This document shows, piece by piece, positions 45,237 to 53,701 of a DNA stretch of 64,000 bases. Source of the stretch: Pseudomonas putida. GTDB taxonomy: Bacteria; Pseudomonadota; Gammaproteobacteria; Pseudomonadales; Pseudomonadaceae. Numbering within the stretch: the first letter of the stretch is position 1; each line of letters opens with the position of its first letter. Below the pieces are notes generated by a model that did not search any database, had not been told where the DNA came from, and saw nothing but the letters and a program-made list of their open reading frames with translations. The position numbers and the translations under genes are program-made. The DNA lies in the NCBI GenBank assembly GCA_041071465.1, contig CP163498.1, positions 2,570,501-2,634,500 on the forward strand, written 5' to 3'.

Positions 45237-45399
45237 TTTTTGTCATGCGATGGCATATTTGCCATTTTTCGCGGCGTAAATGGCACCATAGTCCAACCTT
45301 GACAGAACGCGGTGCTAAACGTAAGTTTCAAACAACTGTTTGATAGACGGCCGCCAAGAGCTGGTCACCCCCACAGAACTGACCCAGAGGTTCATCGCA

Positions 45400-47205
45400 A
45401 TGCCTGATTACAAAGCCCCCTTGCGTGATATCCGCTTCGTTCGCGACGAGCTGCTTGGCTATGAGGCGCACTATCAGAGCCTGCCGGGCTGCCAGGACGC
45501 CACGCCCGACATGGTCGACGCGATCCTCGAAGAAGGTGCGAAGTTCTGTGAACAAGTGCTGTCGCCGCTGAACCGTGTGGGTGACCAGGAAGGCTGTACC
45601 TGGAGCGAATCGGGCGTTAAAACCCCGACCGGCTTCAAAGCGGCCTACGAGCAGTTCGTCGAAGGCGGCTGGCCGAGCCTGGCGCATGACGTAGAACATG
45701 GCGGCCAGGGCCTGCCGGAATCGCTGGGCCTGGCCCTGAGCGAAATGGTCGGTGGTTCGAACTGGTCGTGGGGCATGTACCCAGGCCTTTCGCATGGCGC
45801 GATGAACACCATTTCTGCGCATGGCACCCATGAGCAGCAAGAGACCTACCTGACCAAGCTGGTGTCCGGTGAGTGGACCGGCACCATGTGCCTGACCGAA
45901 CCCCACTGCGGTACCGACCTGGGCATGCTGCGCACCAAGGCCGAACCACAGGCCGACGGCAGCTACAAAGTGTCGGGCACCAAGATCTTCATTTCGGCCG
46001 GTGAACACGACATGGCCGACAACATCGTCCATATCGTCCTGGCCCGCCTGCCGGACGCACCGGCTGGCACCAAAGGCATTTCGCTGTTCATCGTGCCGAA
46101 GTTCCTGCCTAACGCCGAAGGCGGCGTGGGTGAGCGCAACGGCGTGAGCTGCGGCTCCATCGAACACAAAATGGGCATCCACGGTAACGCTACCTGCGTG
46201 ATGAACTTCGATGCTGCCACGGGCTACCTGATCGGCCCGGCCAACAAAGGCCTGAACTGCATGTTCACCTTCATGAACACGGCTCGCCTGGGTACCGCGC
46301 TGCAAGGCCTGGCCCACGCCGAAGTGGCGTTCCAGGGTGGCCTGAAGTACGCCCGCGAGCGCCTGCAGATGCGCTCCCTGACCGGCCCGAAAGCACCGGA
46401 CAAGGCTGCCGACCCGATCATCGTCCACCCGGACGTGCGCCGCATGCTGCTGACCATGAAGGCCTTCGCCGAAGGCAACCGCGCCATGGTGTACTTCACT
46501 GCCAAGCAGGTGGACATCGTCAAGTACAGCCAGGACGAAGAAGAGCGCAAGAAGGCCGATGCCCTGCTGGCGTTCCTGACCCCGATCGCCAAGGCGTTCA
46601 TGACCGAAGTCGGCTTCGAAGCCGCCAACCACGGCGTGCAGATCTACGGCGGCCACGGCTTCATCGCCGAGTGGGGCATGGAGCAGAACGTGCGCGACAG
46701 CCGTATCTCCATGTTGTACGAAGGCACCACCGGTATTCAGGCCCTCGACCTGCTGGGCCGTAAAGTGCTGATGACCCAGGGTGAAGCACTGAAGGGTTTC
46801 ACCAAGATCGTGCACAAGTTCTGCCAGGCGCAGGAAGGCAACGAAGCGGTCAAAGAGTTCGTCGAACCGCTGGCGGCCATCAACAAGGAGTGGGGCGAGC
46901 TGACCATGAAAGTGGGCATGGCCGCCATGAAGGACCGCGAAGAAGTCGGTGCGGCCTCGGTCGATTACCTGATGTATTCCGGCTACGCCTGCCTGGCCTA
47001 CTTCTGGGCCGACATCGCCCGCCTGGCGGCTGAGAAACTGGCTGCAGGCACCAGCGAAGAGGCGTTCTACACGGCCAAGCTGCAGACTGCGCGCTTCTAC
47101 TTCCAGCGCATCCTGCCGCGTACCCGTACCCATGTGGCGACCATGCTGTCGGGTGCCAACAACCTGATGGCAATGGACGAAGAGCACTTCGGCTTGTCGT
47201 ACTGA
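45400..47205 (+). CDS. Acyl-CoA dehydrogenase, 600-residue class
   Basis: This 601-residue flavoenzyme oxidises an acyl-CoA, probably in fatty-acid or related degradation. [20 protein letters not shown] is shared with its paralog at 48.8 kb. Visible motifs: [16 protein letters not shown] (FAD), [34 protein letters not shown] and the catalytic-Glu region [16 protein letters not shown]. The extra C-terminal domain is typical of the longer AcdA-type enzymes. ATG 45400 is preferred because conserved sequence begins there. It has its own terminator. Confidence 0.94.
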   Translation: MPDYKAPLRDIRFVRDELLGYEAHYQSLPGCQDATPDMVDAILEEGAKFCEQVLSPLNRVGDQEGCTWSESGVKTPTGFKAAYEQFVEGGWPSLAHDVEHGGQGLPESLGLALSEMVGGSNWSWGMYPGLSHGAMNTISAHGTHEQQETYLTKLVSGEWTGTMCLTEPHCGTDLGMLRTKAEPQADGSYKVSGTKIFISAGEHDMADNIVHIVLARLPDAPAGTKGISLFIVPKFLPNAEGGVGERNGVSCGSIEHKMGIHGNATCVMNFDAATGYLIGPANKGLNCMFTFMNTARLGTALQGLAHAEVAFQGGLKYARERLQMRSLTGPKAPDKAADPIIVHPDVRRMLLTMKAFAEGNRAMVYFTAKQVDIVKYSQDEEERKKADALLAFLTPIAKAFMTEVGFEAANHGVQIYGGHGFIAEWGMEQNVRDSRISMLYEGTTGIQALDLLGRKVLMTQGEALKGFTKIVHKFCQAQEGNEAVKEFVEPLAAINKEWGELTMKVGMAAMKDREEVGAASVDYLMYSGYACLAYFWADIARLAAEKLAAGTSEEAFYTAKLQTARFYFQRILPRTRTHVATMLSGANNLMAMDEEHFGLSY

Positions 47206-47224
47206 TCCATCGGCTGTACCAAAA

Positions 47225-47257
47225 ACCCGCCTGCCTTCACCGGCAGGCGGGTTTTTT
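47225..47257. terminator. Rho-independent terminator after the acyl-CoA dehydrogenase
   Basis: ACCCGCCTGCC (47225-47235) pairs with GGCAGGCGGGT (47242-47252), followed by TTTTTT and preceded by AAAAA, so it could work in both directions. Confidence 0.92.
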
Positions 47258-47388
47258 GCTTTTGGGGTGCTACTGCGAATCCTGTGTAGGCGTGGCCTTG
47301 TGTCTGAACTGAATTCAACTGTTCATGTGCACTGCCGATGAAGTAGGGGCACAATGCCATTATTGATCTGCCGGGTTGGAGATTACCC

Positions 47389-48672
47389 TTGTTTCGTCTT
47401 AACGCTGTTCGCGCAAGCCACTTCCTGCCTTCGCTGTTCCTGTTGCTGGCAGGGCTCGCCGCAGCCTATGTGAGAGACCTCAGCGTCTTTTTCACATCGC
47501 TGTTCAATGTCTTGCCTACCTTGGTTCTGCTGCTGGGCGGCGCCTACTGCGCGGTGTACCGCCGCCAGCGTGAGCTGTTCATGATGCTTACGGTGTACAT
47601 CGCCTACTTCCTGCTCGACACCCAGACCGACTTCTACCGTGACCATGGCCGCGTGCGCGAGGACGCAGCGGTAATCTTCCACCTGGTGTGCCTGCTGCTG
47701 CCGGCGCTGTTCGGGCTGTATGGCGCCTGGCAGGAACGCACTCACCTGCTGCAGGACCTGGTGGCCCGTGGTGCCGTGCTGTTTGCCGTGGGCAGCGTGG
47801 CGGTAGCCCTGGAGCAAAGTTACCCCGAGGCGTTGCTGACCTGGTTGGCTGAAATTCGCTGGCCGGCCTTGCATGGCCAGTGGATGAGCCTGATTCAGAT
47901 GGTATACCCCCTGTTCATCGGCGTGTTCATCCTGCTGGTGGTGCAATACCTGCGCGCACCGCGGCCGCTGCACGCCGCGTTGATAACGGGCCTGCTGGGC
48001 ATTTTCTGGATGCTGCCGCAAACCTTCATCCTGCCGTTTACCCTGAACATCATGTGCAGCCAGGTGATGCTGATGATCGCCGCAGCCGTGGCGCACGAGG
48101 CTTATCAGATGGCTTTTCGTGATGAGCTGACCGGCCTGCCGGGGCGTCGTGCGCTGAACGAACGCATGCAGCGCCTGGGACGCAACTATGTGATCGCCAT
48201 GACCGATGTCGACCACTTCAAGAAATTCAACGACACCCACGGCCACGATGTGGGCGACCAGGTGCTGCGCCTGGTCGCCAGCCGCTTGTCCAAGGTCACC
48301 GGCGGTGGTCGCGCCTACCGTTATGGTGGCGAGGAGTTCGCCCTGGTCTTCGCTGGCAAGACCGCCGAAGAATGCGTACCGCATGTGGAAGCCGTGCGTG
48401 AAGTCATCGCCAACTACGTGATGCATCTGCGCGACCAGCATAACCGCCCGCAGGACGATACGGCCGGGCGTCAGCGCCGCGCTGGCAGTGGCGGCGGCAC
48501 GGTCTCGGTCACCATCAGTATTGGCGTGGCCGAGCGCCATGCCGATCATCGCAACCCCGAGGCGGTGCTCAAATCCGCCGACCAGGCGCTATACAGCGCC
48601 AAAGGTGCGGGGCGCAATTGTGTCATGGTGCATGGGCAACAATCGCAGCGTGGGGCCGTGCGGACGGCGTGA
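47389..48672 (+). CDS. Membrane-bound diguanylate cyclase (GGDEF)
   Basis: This 427-residue protein has several hydrophobic helices (about 10-230) followed by a GGDEF domain. The signature reads YRYGGEEFALVF, an active variant, with DVDHFKKFNDTHGHDVGDQV before it. The usual RxxD inhibitory site upstream is absent. It should make c-di-GMP at the inner membrane. The start is TTG at 47389, seven bases after GGAGATT. It lies between two acyl-CoA dehydrogenase paralogs. Confidence 0.88.
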   Translation: MFRLNAVRASHFLPSLFLLLAGLAAAYVRDLSVFFTSLFNVLPTLVLLLGGAYCAVYRRQRELFMMLTVYIAYFLLDTQTDFYRDHGRVREDAAVIFHLVCLLLPALFGLYGAWQERTHLLQDLVARGAVLFAVGSVAVALEQSYPEALLTWLAEIRWPALHGQWMSLIQMVYPLFIGVFILLVVQYLRAPRPLHAALITGLLGIFWMLPQTFILPFTLNIMCSQVMLMIAAAVAHEAYQMAFRDELTGLPGRRALNERMQRLGRNYVIAMTDVDHFKKFNDTHGHDVGDQVLRLVASRLSKVTGGGRAYRYGGEEFALVFAGKTAEECVPHVEAVREVIANYVMHLRDQHNRPQDDTAGRQRRAGSGGGTVSVTISIGVAERHADHRNPEAVLKSADQALYSAKGAGRNCVMVHGQQSQRGAVRTA

Positions 48673-48796
48673 CCGAATAAGACTGTATGGTCGAGTGATG
48701 ACCCTATGTCTCGTAAAAGTTGTTCGGTTACACTGCCAGTAACCCCAGTGTCGCGGTTCCCCGAGACCGCCCCGACCCGACTAGCGAGAGGTTGTC

Positions 48797-50575
48797 ATGG
48801 CTGACTATAAAGCGCCCCTGCGCGACATGCGCTTCGTACTGAATGAAGTCTTCAACGTGGCCGAGCAGTGGGCGCAATTGCCCGCGCTGGCCGAGGTTGT
48901 CGACGCCGACACGGCCATGGCCGTGCTGGAAGAAGCCGGCAAAGTCACCGCCAAAACCATCGCGCCGCTTAGCCGCGCCGCCGATGAAGAGGGCTGCCAC
49001 TGGGACAATGGTGCAGTGCGCACCCCAGCTGGCTTCATCGAGGCCTACAACACCTATGCCGAAGGCGGCTGGGTGGGCGTGGGCGGCGACCCGCTGTTCG
49101 GTGGCATGGGCATGCCCAAGGCCATCTCGGCGCAGGTCGAGGAAATGGTCAACGCTTCCAGCCTGGCCTTCGGCCTGTACCCGATGCTGACCGCTGGCGC
49201 CTGCCTGTCGATCAACGCCCACGCCAGCGAAGCCTTGAAGGAAAAATACCTGCCGAACATGTACGCCGGTGTGTGGGCAGGTTCCATGTGCCTGACCGAG
49301 CCACATGCCGGTACCGACCTGGGCATCATCCGCACCAAGGCCGAGCCCCAGGCTGATGGCAGCTACAAGGTCAGCGGCACCAAGATCTTCATCACTGGTG
49401 GCGAGCACGACCTGACCGAGAACATCATCCACCTGGTGTTGGCCAAGCTGCCAGATGCACCGGCGGGGCCAAAAGGCATTTCGCTGTTCCTGGTGCCGAA
49501 GTTCCTGGTCAATGAGGACGGCAGCCTCGGCGCGCGCAACCCGGCCACCTGCGGTTCGATCGAGCACAAGATGGGCATCCAGGCCTCGGCTACCTGCGTG
49601 ATGAACTTCGACGAGGCGGTCGGCTACATCGTCGGTGAGCCGAACAAGGGCCTGGCGGCCATGTTCACCATGATGAACTACGAGCGCCTGGGTGTTGGCA
49701 TCCAGGGCCTGGCCTCGGCCGAACGCTCCTACCAGAACGCCGTGGAGTACGCCCGCGACCGCCTGCAGAGCCGCGCCCCGACCGGCCCGCAAGCCAAGGA
49801 CAAGGCCGCCGACCCGATCATTGTCCATCCAGACGTGCGCCGCATGCTGTTGACCATGAAGGCGCTGATCGAGGGTGGCCGCGCCTTCTCCACCTACGTG
49901 GCCATGCAGCTGGACAGTGCCAAGTACAGCGAAGACGCCAACGTACGCAAACGCAGCGAAGAGCTGGTGGCACTGCTGACGCCGGTGGCCAAGGCGTTCC
50001 TCACCGACCTGGGCCTGGAGTGCGCGGTGCACGGCCAGCAGGTATTCGGCGGGCATGGCTATATCCGTGAGTGGGGCCAGGAGCAGCTGGTGCGTGATGT
50101 GCGTATTACGCAGATCTACGAAGGCACCAACGGTATCCAGGCGTTGGACCTGATGGGGCGCAAGGTGGTGGCCAGCGGTGGGGCGTACTACCGCTTGTTC
50201 TCCGACGAGATTCGCCAGTTCATTGCCAGCGCAGATGGCGCACTAGACGAATTTGCCAAGCCTTTGGCGGTCTGCCTCGACCAGCTCGACGGGTTGACCG
50301 AATGGGTGCTGGAACAGGCCAAAGGTAACCCGAATGAAATTGGCGCGGCTTCGGTCGAGTACCTGCATGCTTTTGGCTATGTCGCGTATGGCTACATGTG
50401 GGCACTGATGGCGCGGGCGGCCAAGGCGGGTGAGGGCGATGAGGCGTTCTACTCGGGCAAGCTGGGGACTGCGCGGTTCTACTTTGCGCGCTTGCTGCCA
50501 CGGGTGGATTCGCTGGTGGCTTCGGTGAAGGCGGGGAGTGAGTCGCTGTACCTGCTGGATGCTGAGCAGTTCTGA
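48797..50575 (+). CDS. Acyl-CoA dehydrogenase, 600-residue class (paralog)
   Basis: This 592-residue paralog of the 45.4-kb gene starts [20 protein letters not shown]. Conserved segments: [60 protein letters not shown] and YEGTNGIQALDLMGRKV with the catalytic glutamate. The high similarity over the full length shows a tandem duplication with the GGDEF gene in between. Substrate preference cannot be read from sequence. Confidence 0.94.
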   Translation: MADYKAPLRDMRFVLNEVFNVAEQWAQLPALAEVVDADTAMAVLEEAGKVTAKTIAPLSRAADEEGCHWDNGAVRTPAGFIEAYNTYAEGGWVGVGGDPLFGGMGMPKAISAQVEEMVNASSLAFGLYPMLTAGACLSINAHASEALKEKYLPNMYAGVWAGSMCLTEPHAGTDLGIIRTKAEPQADGSYKVSGTKIFITGGEHDLTENIIHLVLAKLPDAPAGPKGISLFLVPKFLVNEDGSLGARNPATCGSIEHKMGIQASATCVMNFDEAVGYIVGEPNKGLAAMFTMMNYERLGVGIQGLASAERSYQNAVEYARDRLQSRAPTGPQAKDKAADPIIVHPDVRRMLLTMKALIEGGRAFSTYVAMQLDSAKYSEDANVRKRSEELVALLTPVAKAFLTDLGLECAVHGQQVFGGHGYIREWGQEQLVRDVRITQIYEGTNGIQALDLMGRKVVASGGAYYRLFSDEIRQFIASADGALDEFAKPLAVCLDQLDGLTEWVLEQAKGNPNEIGAASVEYLHAFGYVAYGYMWALMARAAKAGEGDEAFYSGKLGTARFYFARLLPRVDSLVASVKAGSESLYLLDAEQF

Positions 50576-50583
50576 CAGATCTT

Positions 50584-50692
50584 GGGGCCGCTTTGCGGCC
50601 CATCGCGACGCAAGGCCGCTCCTACAGGGCGCAAGGCTTATGCGGTCCTTGTAGGAGCGGCCTTGTGTCGCGATGGGCTGCGCAGCAGCCCC
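50584..50692. repeat. Inverted REP pair (GCAGCCCATCGCGAC type)
   Basis: GGCCCATCGCGACGCAAGGC (50597 on) and its inverse CCTTGTGTCGCGATGGGCTG, directly after the acyl-CoA dehydrogenase and before rsmY. Confidence 0.85.
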
Positions 50693-50724
50693 AATTCCCG
50701 GTGTGTCTGGGAATAGGTCCTCTT

Positions 50725-50742
50725 TGTAAGCTTTTTCCTACA
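50725..50742 (+). promoter_or_regulatory. GacA-binding upstream element of rsmY
   Basis: TGTAAG-CTTTTT-CCTACA matches the GacA box TGTAAG-N6-CTTACA at all but one base. It lies about 60-75 bases before the proposed rsmY start, as in other pseudomonads. Confidence 0.85.
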
Positions 50743-50799
50743 CGACGTGGTGACTTTTCACCACTGGTCTCAGATTGGATCCACGGTTAATCTTTACCA

Positions 50800-50928
50800 C
50801 ATGGACGTTGCGCAGGAAGCGCAAAGGACAGATCAAGGAAGACGACGAAGGACCACCTGCCAGGATGGCGGGGCGATACGGATGTCACAGGGAAACAGTC
50901 TGGAAAACCCCGCTTCGGCGGGGTTTTC
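50800..50928 (+). ncRNA. rsmY: Small regulatory RNA RsmY
   Basis: RsmY titrates the translational repressors RsmA/RsmE (CsrA family) and so carries the GacS/GacA signal. From about 50800 the sequence ATGGACGTTGCGCAGGAAGC continues with repeated GGA motifs, nine in about 125 bases (ATGGAC, CAGGAA, AAGGAC, AAGGAA, AAGGAC, CAGGAT, ACGGAT, AGGGAA, CTGGAA). It ends in the terminator stem CCCCGC-TTCG-GCGGGG plus TTTT. TTAATC at 50788-50793 can be the -10 box. The 5' end is inferred from this spacing. No peptide of note is encoded. Confidence 0.88.
50904..50927. terminator. Bidirectional terminator of rsmY and the LysR gene
   Basis: AAAACCCCGC-TTCG-GCGGGGTTTT is symmetric, so it can end rsmY on the plus strand and the LysR gene on the minus strand. 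Confidence 0.92.
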
Positions 50929-50943
50929 TTTGTGCGCGTTTTT

Positions 50944-51867
50944 TCAGGCCAGCACATCCAGCGGTGACGCCCCCAAAAGGCGGGCATCGGTCTCTTCCTC
51001 CAGCAGCGTGCGCAACAACTCCACAGAGGCCTGCTGGCGCTGGGCATCGCGGAACACCAGGCCAACCTTCAGCGGCACGCGCGGCTCGCTCAACGGCTTC
51101 CACAGCAGCCCCTGGTCATCTTCGGCGGCCTCCTTGGCCCGCCCCGGCAGAATAGTGGCCAGCGCCGTGTGCGCCAGGCTGTCGAGAATCCCCGCCATGT
51201 TGTTCATCTCGGCCTGTACCTGCGGCCGTCGGCCCTGACTGGCCAGCTGCGCCTGCCAGATCTGTCGGATCTGGAACTCCTCGCCCAACATCAGCATGGG
51301 CAGCTCGGCGGCCTGGCGGATGGACACCTTCTTGAAGTCCTTCAATGGGTGGGTATCGGGGATCACCAGTTGCAACTCATCTTCGTACAGCAGCAGGCCA
51401 TGCAGCCCTGGCTGGCGCGGCGGCAGGTAGCTGATACCGATGTCCAGGCTGCCGTTGAGCAAGCGCCGCTCGATCTCCAGCCCTGACAATTCGTAAATCT
51501 GCACCACCAGATGAGGCTGAGCCTTGCGCAGCCGTTCAAGCAGCTGCGGTACCAGGCTGGGGCGCACGGTTTGCAGCACACCGATGGCCAAGGTACGCAG
51601 CGACTGGCCTTTGAAATTGCGCATGGCCTCGTGAGCACGCTGCAGGCCGTCGAGCAACGGCAAGGCATGGTTGTACAGGGTGTGGGCGGCCAGGGTCGGT
51701 AGCAGGCGCTTGTTGCTGCGCTCGAACAGGCTCAGGTCGAGGCTGTGCTCCAGCTGACGGATCTGTTGGGAAAGCGCAGGCTGGGACAGCGACAGGCGTT
51801 CGGCGGCACGGCCCACGTGGCCTTCTTCATACACCGCGACGAAATAACGCAGTTGGCGGAAATCCAT
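50944..51867 (-). CDS. LysR-family transcriptional regulator
   Basis: This 307-residue protein has the LysR N-terminal helix-turn-helix (MDFRQLRYFVAVYEEGHVGR, AAERLSLSQPALSQQIRQLE) and a periplasmic-binding-like effector domain. It is divergent from the aminotransferase gene, with 209 bases between, which suggests it controls that gene. By position it recalls the regulator placed beside pqq genes in some fluorescent pseudomonads (pqqH); this name is inferred from memory of gene order only. Confidence 0.9.
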   Translation of the reverse strand: MDFRQLRYFVAVYEEGHVGRAAERLSLSQPALSQQIRQLEHSLDLSLFERSNKRLLPTLAAHTLYNHALPLLDGLQRAHEAMRNFKGQSLRTLAIGVLQTVRPSLVPQLLERLRKAQPHLVVQIYELSGLEIERRLLNGSLDIGISYLPPRQPGLHGLLLYEDELQLVIPDTHPLKDFKKVSIRQAAELPMLMLGEEFQIRQIWQAQLASQGRRPQVQAEMNNMAGILDSLAHTALATILPGRAKEAAEDDQGLLWKPLSEPRVPLKVGLVFRDAQRQQASVELLRTLLEEETDARLLGASPLDVLA

Positions 51868-51877
51868 AAGTAACGCT

Positions 51878-52002
51878 TATCAAAAATACTGGAAAAACGA
51901 AATGGTCGAAAACCCTTGTGAAGCCTAGTCTATCGCCGTATTCCAAAGGGTTACAGCGATGAATAGGTCGATTGTTACCCCGGATGAAAAACACTTTTGA
52001 TA
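51878..52002. promoter_or_regulatory. Dyad TATCAAAA / TTTTGATA in the LysR-aminotransferase divergent region
   Basis: TATCAAAA (51878-51885) and its exact inverse TTTTGATA (51995-52002) are separated by 109 bases and lie next to the two divergent start regions. They may be LysR half-sites or coincident -10-like sequences. Confidence 0.35.
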
Positions 52003-52076
52003 GGCAAGGCAAAATATCGAGTGTCGGCGACAAGACCGCACCGTGCCGCCCTTTACCGTGATTGGTTGGAGCCCTG

Positions 52077-53357
52077 ATGAACCTGTTCAACCTGCGCCGC
52101 TCGGCCCCTGCCGCCGTCGCCGAGCCTAAGCGTGCGCCGGTGATCGTGCCGCAAGCTTCCGAGCTGTCGCGTGATCGCCTGATGCCCAGTGCCGAGCGTG
52201 CGGCGCAGGTATTCGTGCGTGGCCAGGGCTCCTGGTTGTGGGACAACGAAGGGCACGCCTACCTGGACTTCACCCAAGGCGGCGCGGTCAACAGCCTGGG
52301 CCATAGCCCCAGTGTGCTGGTAAAGGCATTGGGTAACCAGGCCCAGGCGCTGATCAACCCAGGCTCGGGTTTCCACAGCCGCGGCCTTTTGGACCTGGTC
52401 AATCGCCTGTGCCAAAGCACCGGCAGTGACCAGGCCTACCTGCTCAACAGCGGTGCCGAGGCCTGCGAAGGTGCGATCAAGCTGGCGCGCAAGTGGGGCC
52501 AGCTGCACCGCAACGGTGCCTATCACATCATCACCGCCAGCCAGGCCTGCCATGGCCGCAGCCTGGGTGCGCTGTCAGCATCCGACCCGCTGCCGTGCAA
52601 TCGCTGCGAACCGGGCCTGCCCGGTTTCAGCAAGGTGCCGTTCAATGACTTGGCGGCGCTGCACGCGGCGGTGGACTCGCGCACCGTGGCAATCATGCTG
52701 GAGCCGATCCAGGGCGAGGCGGGCGTTATTCCGGCTACCCAGGAATACCTCAAGGGCGTGGAAACGCTCTGCCGCGAACTGGGCATCCTGCTGATCCTCG
52801 ATGAGGTGCAGACCGGTATTGGCCGCTGTGGTGCGCTGCTGGCAGAAGAGACCTATGGCGTGCGCGCCGACATCATCACCCTGGGCAAGGGCCTGGGCGG
52901 TGGCGTGCCGCTGGCCGCCTTGCTGGCCCGGGGCACGGCGTGCTGCGCCGAGCCTGGTGAACTGGAAGGCAGCCACCACGGCAATGCGCTGATGTGCGCC
53001 GCCGGCCTGGCTGTGCTGGGCACCGTGCTGGAGCCTGGCTTCTTCGCTCAGGTGCAGGACAACGGCCGCCACCTGCGTGAAGGCTTAAGCCGCCTGGCTG
53101 GGCGTTATGGCCAGGGCGAAGTACGCGGGCAAGGCCTGCTGTGGGCCTTGCAACTGAAAGAAAACCTGGCCCGCGAACTGGTGGCGGCCGCCCTGTACGA
53201 AGGCCTGCTGCTGAACGCACCGCAAGCGGATGTAGTGCGTTTTTCGCCAGCGCTGACTGTGAGCAAGGGCAACATCGATGAAATGCTGTTGCGCCTGGCC
53301 CGCGCCTTTGCCCGCCTGCATGCCCAGCAGCAGGCCCGCCGCGAGATGCCGGCGTAG
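52077..53357 (+). CDS. Class-III PLP aminotransferase (acetylornithine aminotransferase-like)
   Basis: This 426-residue enzyme shows YLDFTQGGAVNSLGHSPSVL, LLNSGAEACEGAIKLARKWG, the PLP-contact LILDEVQTGIGRCGALLAEE and the lysine segment ITLGKGLGGGVPLAALLARG. It is ArgD-like but has an N-terminal extension and a CNRCEPGLPGF insert, so the substrate may differ. It is divergent from the LysR gene and ends in a strong terminator. Its position near the pqq cluster recalls pqqI in other pseudomonads. Confidence 0.88.
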   Translation: MNLFNLRRSAPAAVAEPKRAPVIVPQASELSRDRLMPSAERAAQVFVRGQGSWLWDNEGHAYLDFTQGGAVNSLGHSPSVLVKALGNQAQALINPGSGFHSRGLLDLVNRLCQSTGSDQAYLLNSGAEACEGAIKLARKWGQLHRNGAYHIITASQACHGRSLGALSASDPLPCNRCEPGLPGFSKVPFNDLAALHAAVDSRTVAIMLEPIQGEAGVIPATQEYLKGVETLCRELGILLILDEVQTGIGRCGALLAEETYGVRADIITLGKGLGGGVPLAALLARGTACCAEPGELEGSHHGNALMCAAGLAVLGTVLEPGFFAQVQDNGRHLREGLSRLAGRYGQGEVRGQGLLWALQLKENLARELVAAALYEGLLLNAPQADVVRFSPALTVSKGNIDEMLLRLARAFARLHAQQQARREMPA

Positions 53358-53407
53358 CTGTTTAGCAAGACCGAGAATTCTACGAACCGTCTGGCGTTCC
53401 TGCGCAT

Positions 53408-53448
53408 CGCCCCTGGCCTGTTTCATTCGGCCCGGGGCGTTTTTTTTT
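53408..53448 (+). terminator. Rho-independent terminator after the aminotransferase
   Basis: CGCCCCTGGCC (53408-53418) pairs with GGCCCGGGGCG (53429-53439) with one mismatch, followed by nine T residues. Confidence 0.9.
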
Positions 53449-53509
53449 GCCTGTGGAACCTCTGTGGCGCGCGGCTAGTCTTTGATGTAACCCTTCAGGA
53501 GAGACTCGC

Positions 53510-53668
53510 ATGGACTTTATCCGCATCATTATCGCCATCCTTCTGCCACCGCTGGGTGTGTTTCTGCAGGTGGGGTTCGGCGGAGCATTCTGGCTGAATA
53601 TCCTGCTGACCTTGCTGGGTTACATTCCGGGGATCGTGCACGCGGTCTATATCATCGCCAAGCGATGA
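53510..53668 (+). CDS. YqaE/Pmp3-family membrane peptide
   Basis: This 52-residue hydrophobic peptide starts MDFIRIIIAILLPPLGVFLQ and continues with a second helix (FWLNILLTLLGYIPGIVHAV), ending YIIAKR. This is the UPF0057/Pmp3 pattern: two transmembrane helices with the LPPLGVFLQ signature. Relatives affect membrane potential or stress tolerance. AGGAGA lies just before the ATG. It stands between the aminotransferase terminator and the convergent peptidase gene. Confidence 0.88.
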   Translation: MDFIRIIIAILLPPLGVFLQVGFGGAFWLNILLTLLGYIPGIVHAVYIIAKR

Positions 53669-53676
53669 GGTTTTCC

Positions 53677-53695
53677 GGGGCCGCAAAGCGGCCCC
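53677..53695. terminator. Bidirectional hairpin between YqaE-like and S9 peptidase genes
   Basis: GGGGCCGCAAAGCGGCCCC is a perfect 8-bp stem with a 3-base loop between two convergent genes, flanked by TTTT on one side and AAA on the other. Confidence 0.7.
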
Positions 53696-53701
53696 AAACT
53701 C

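Noticed and set aside
50800..50928. Small peptide gene in the 50.8-kb region
   Set aside because: Open frames there are not supported by codon pattern; the GGA repeats, GacA box and terminator fit RsmY.
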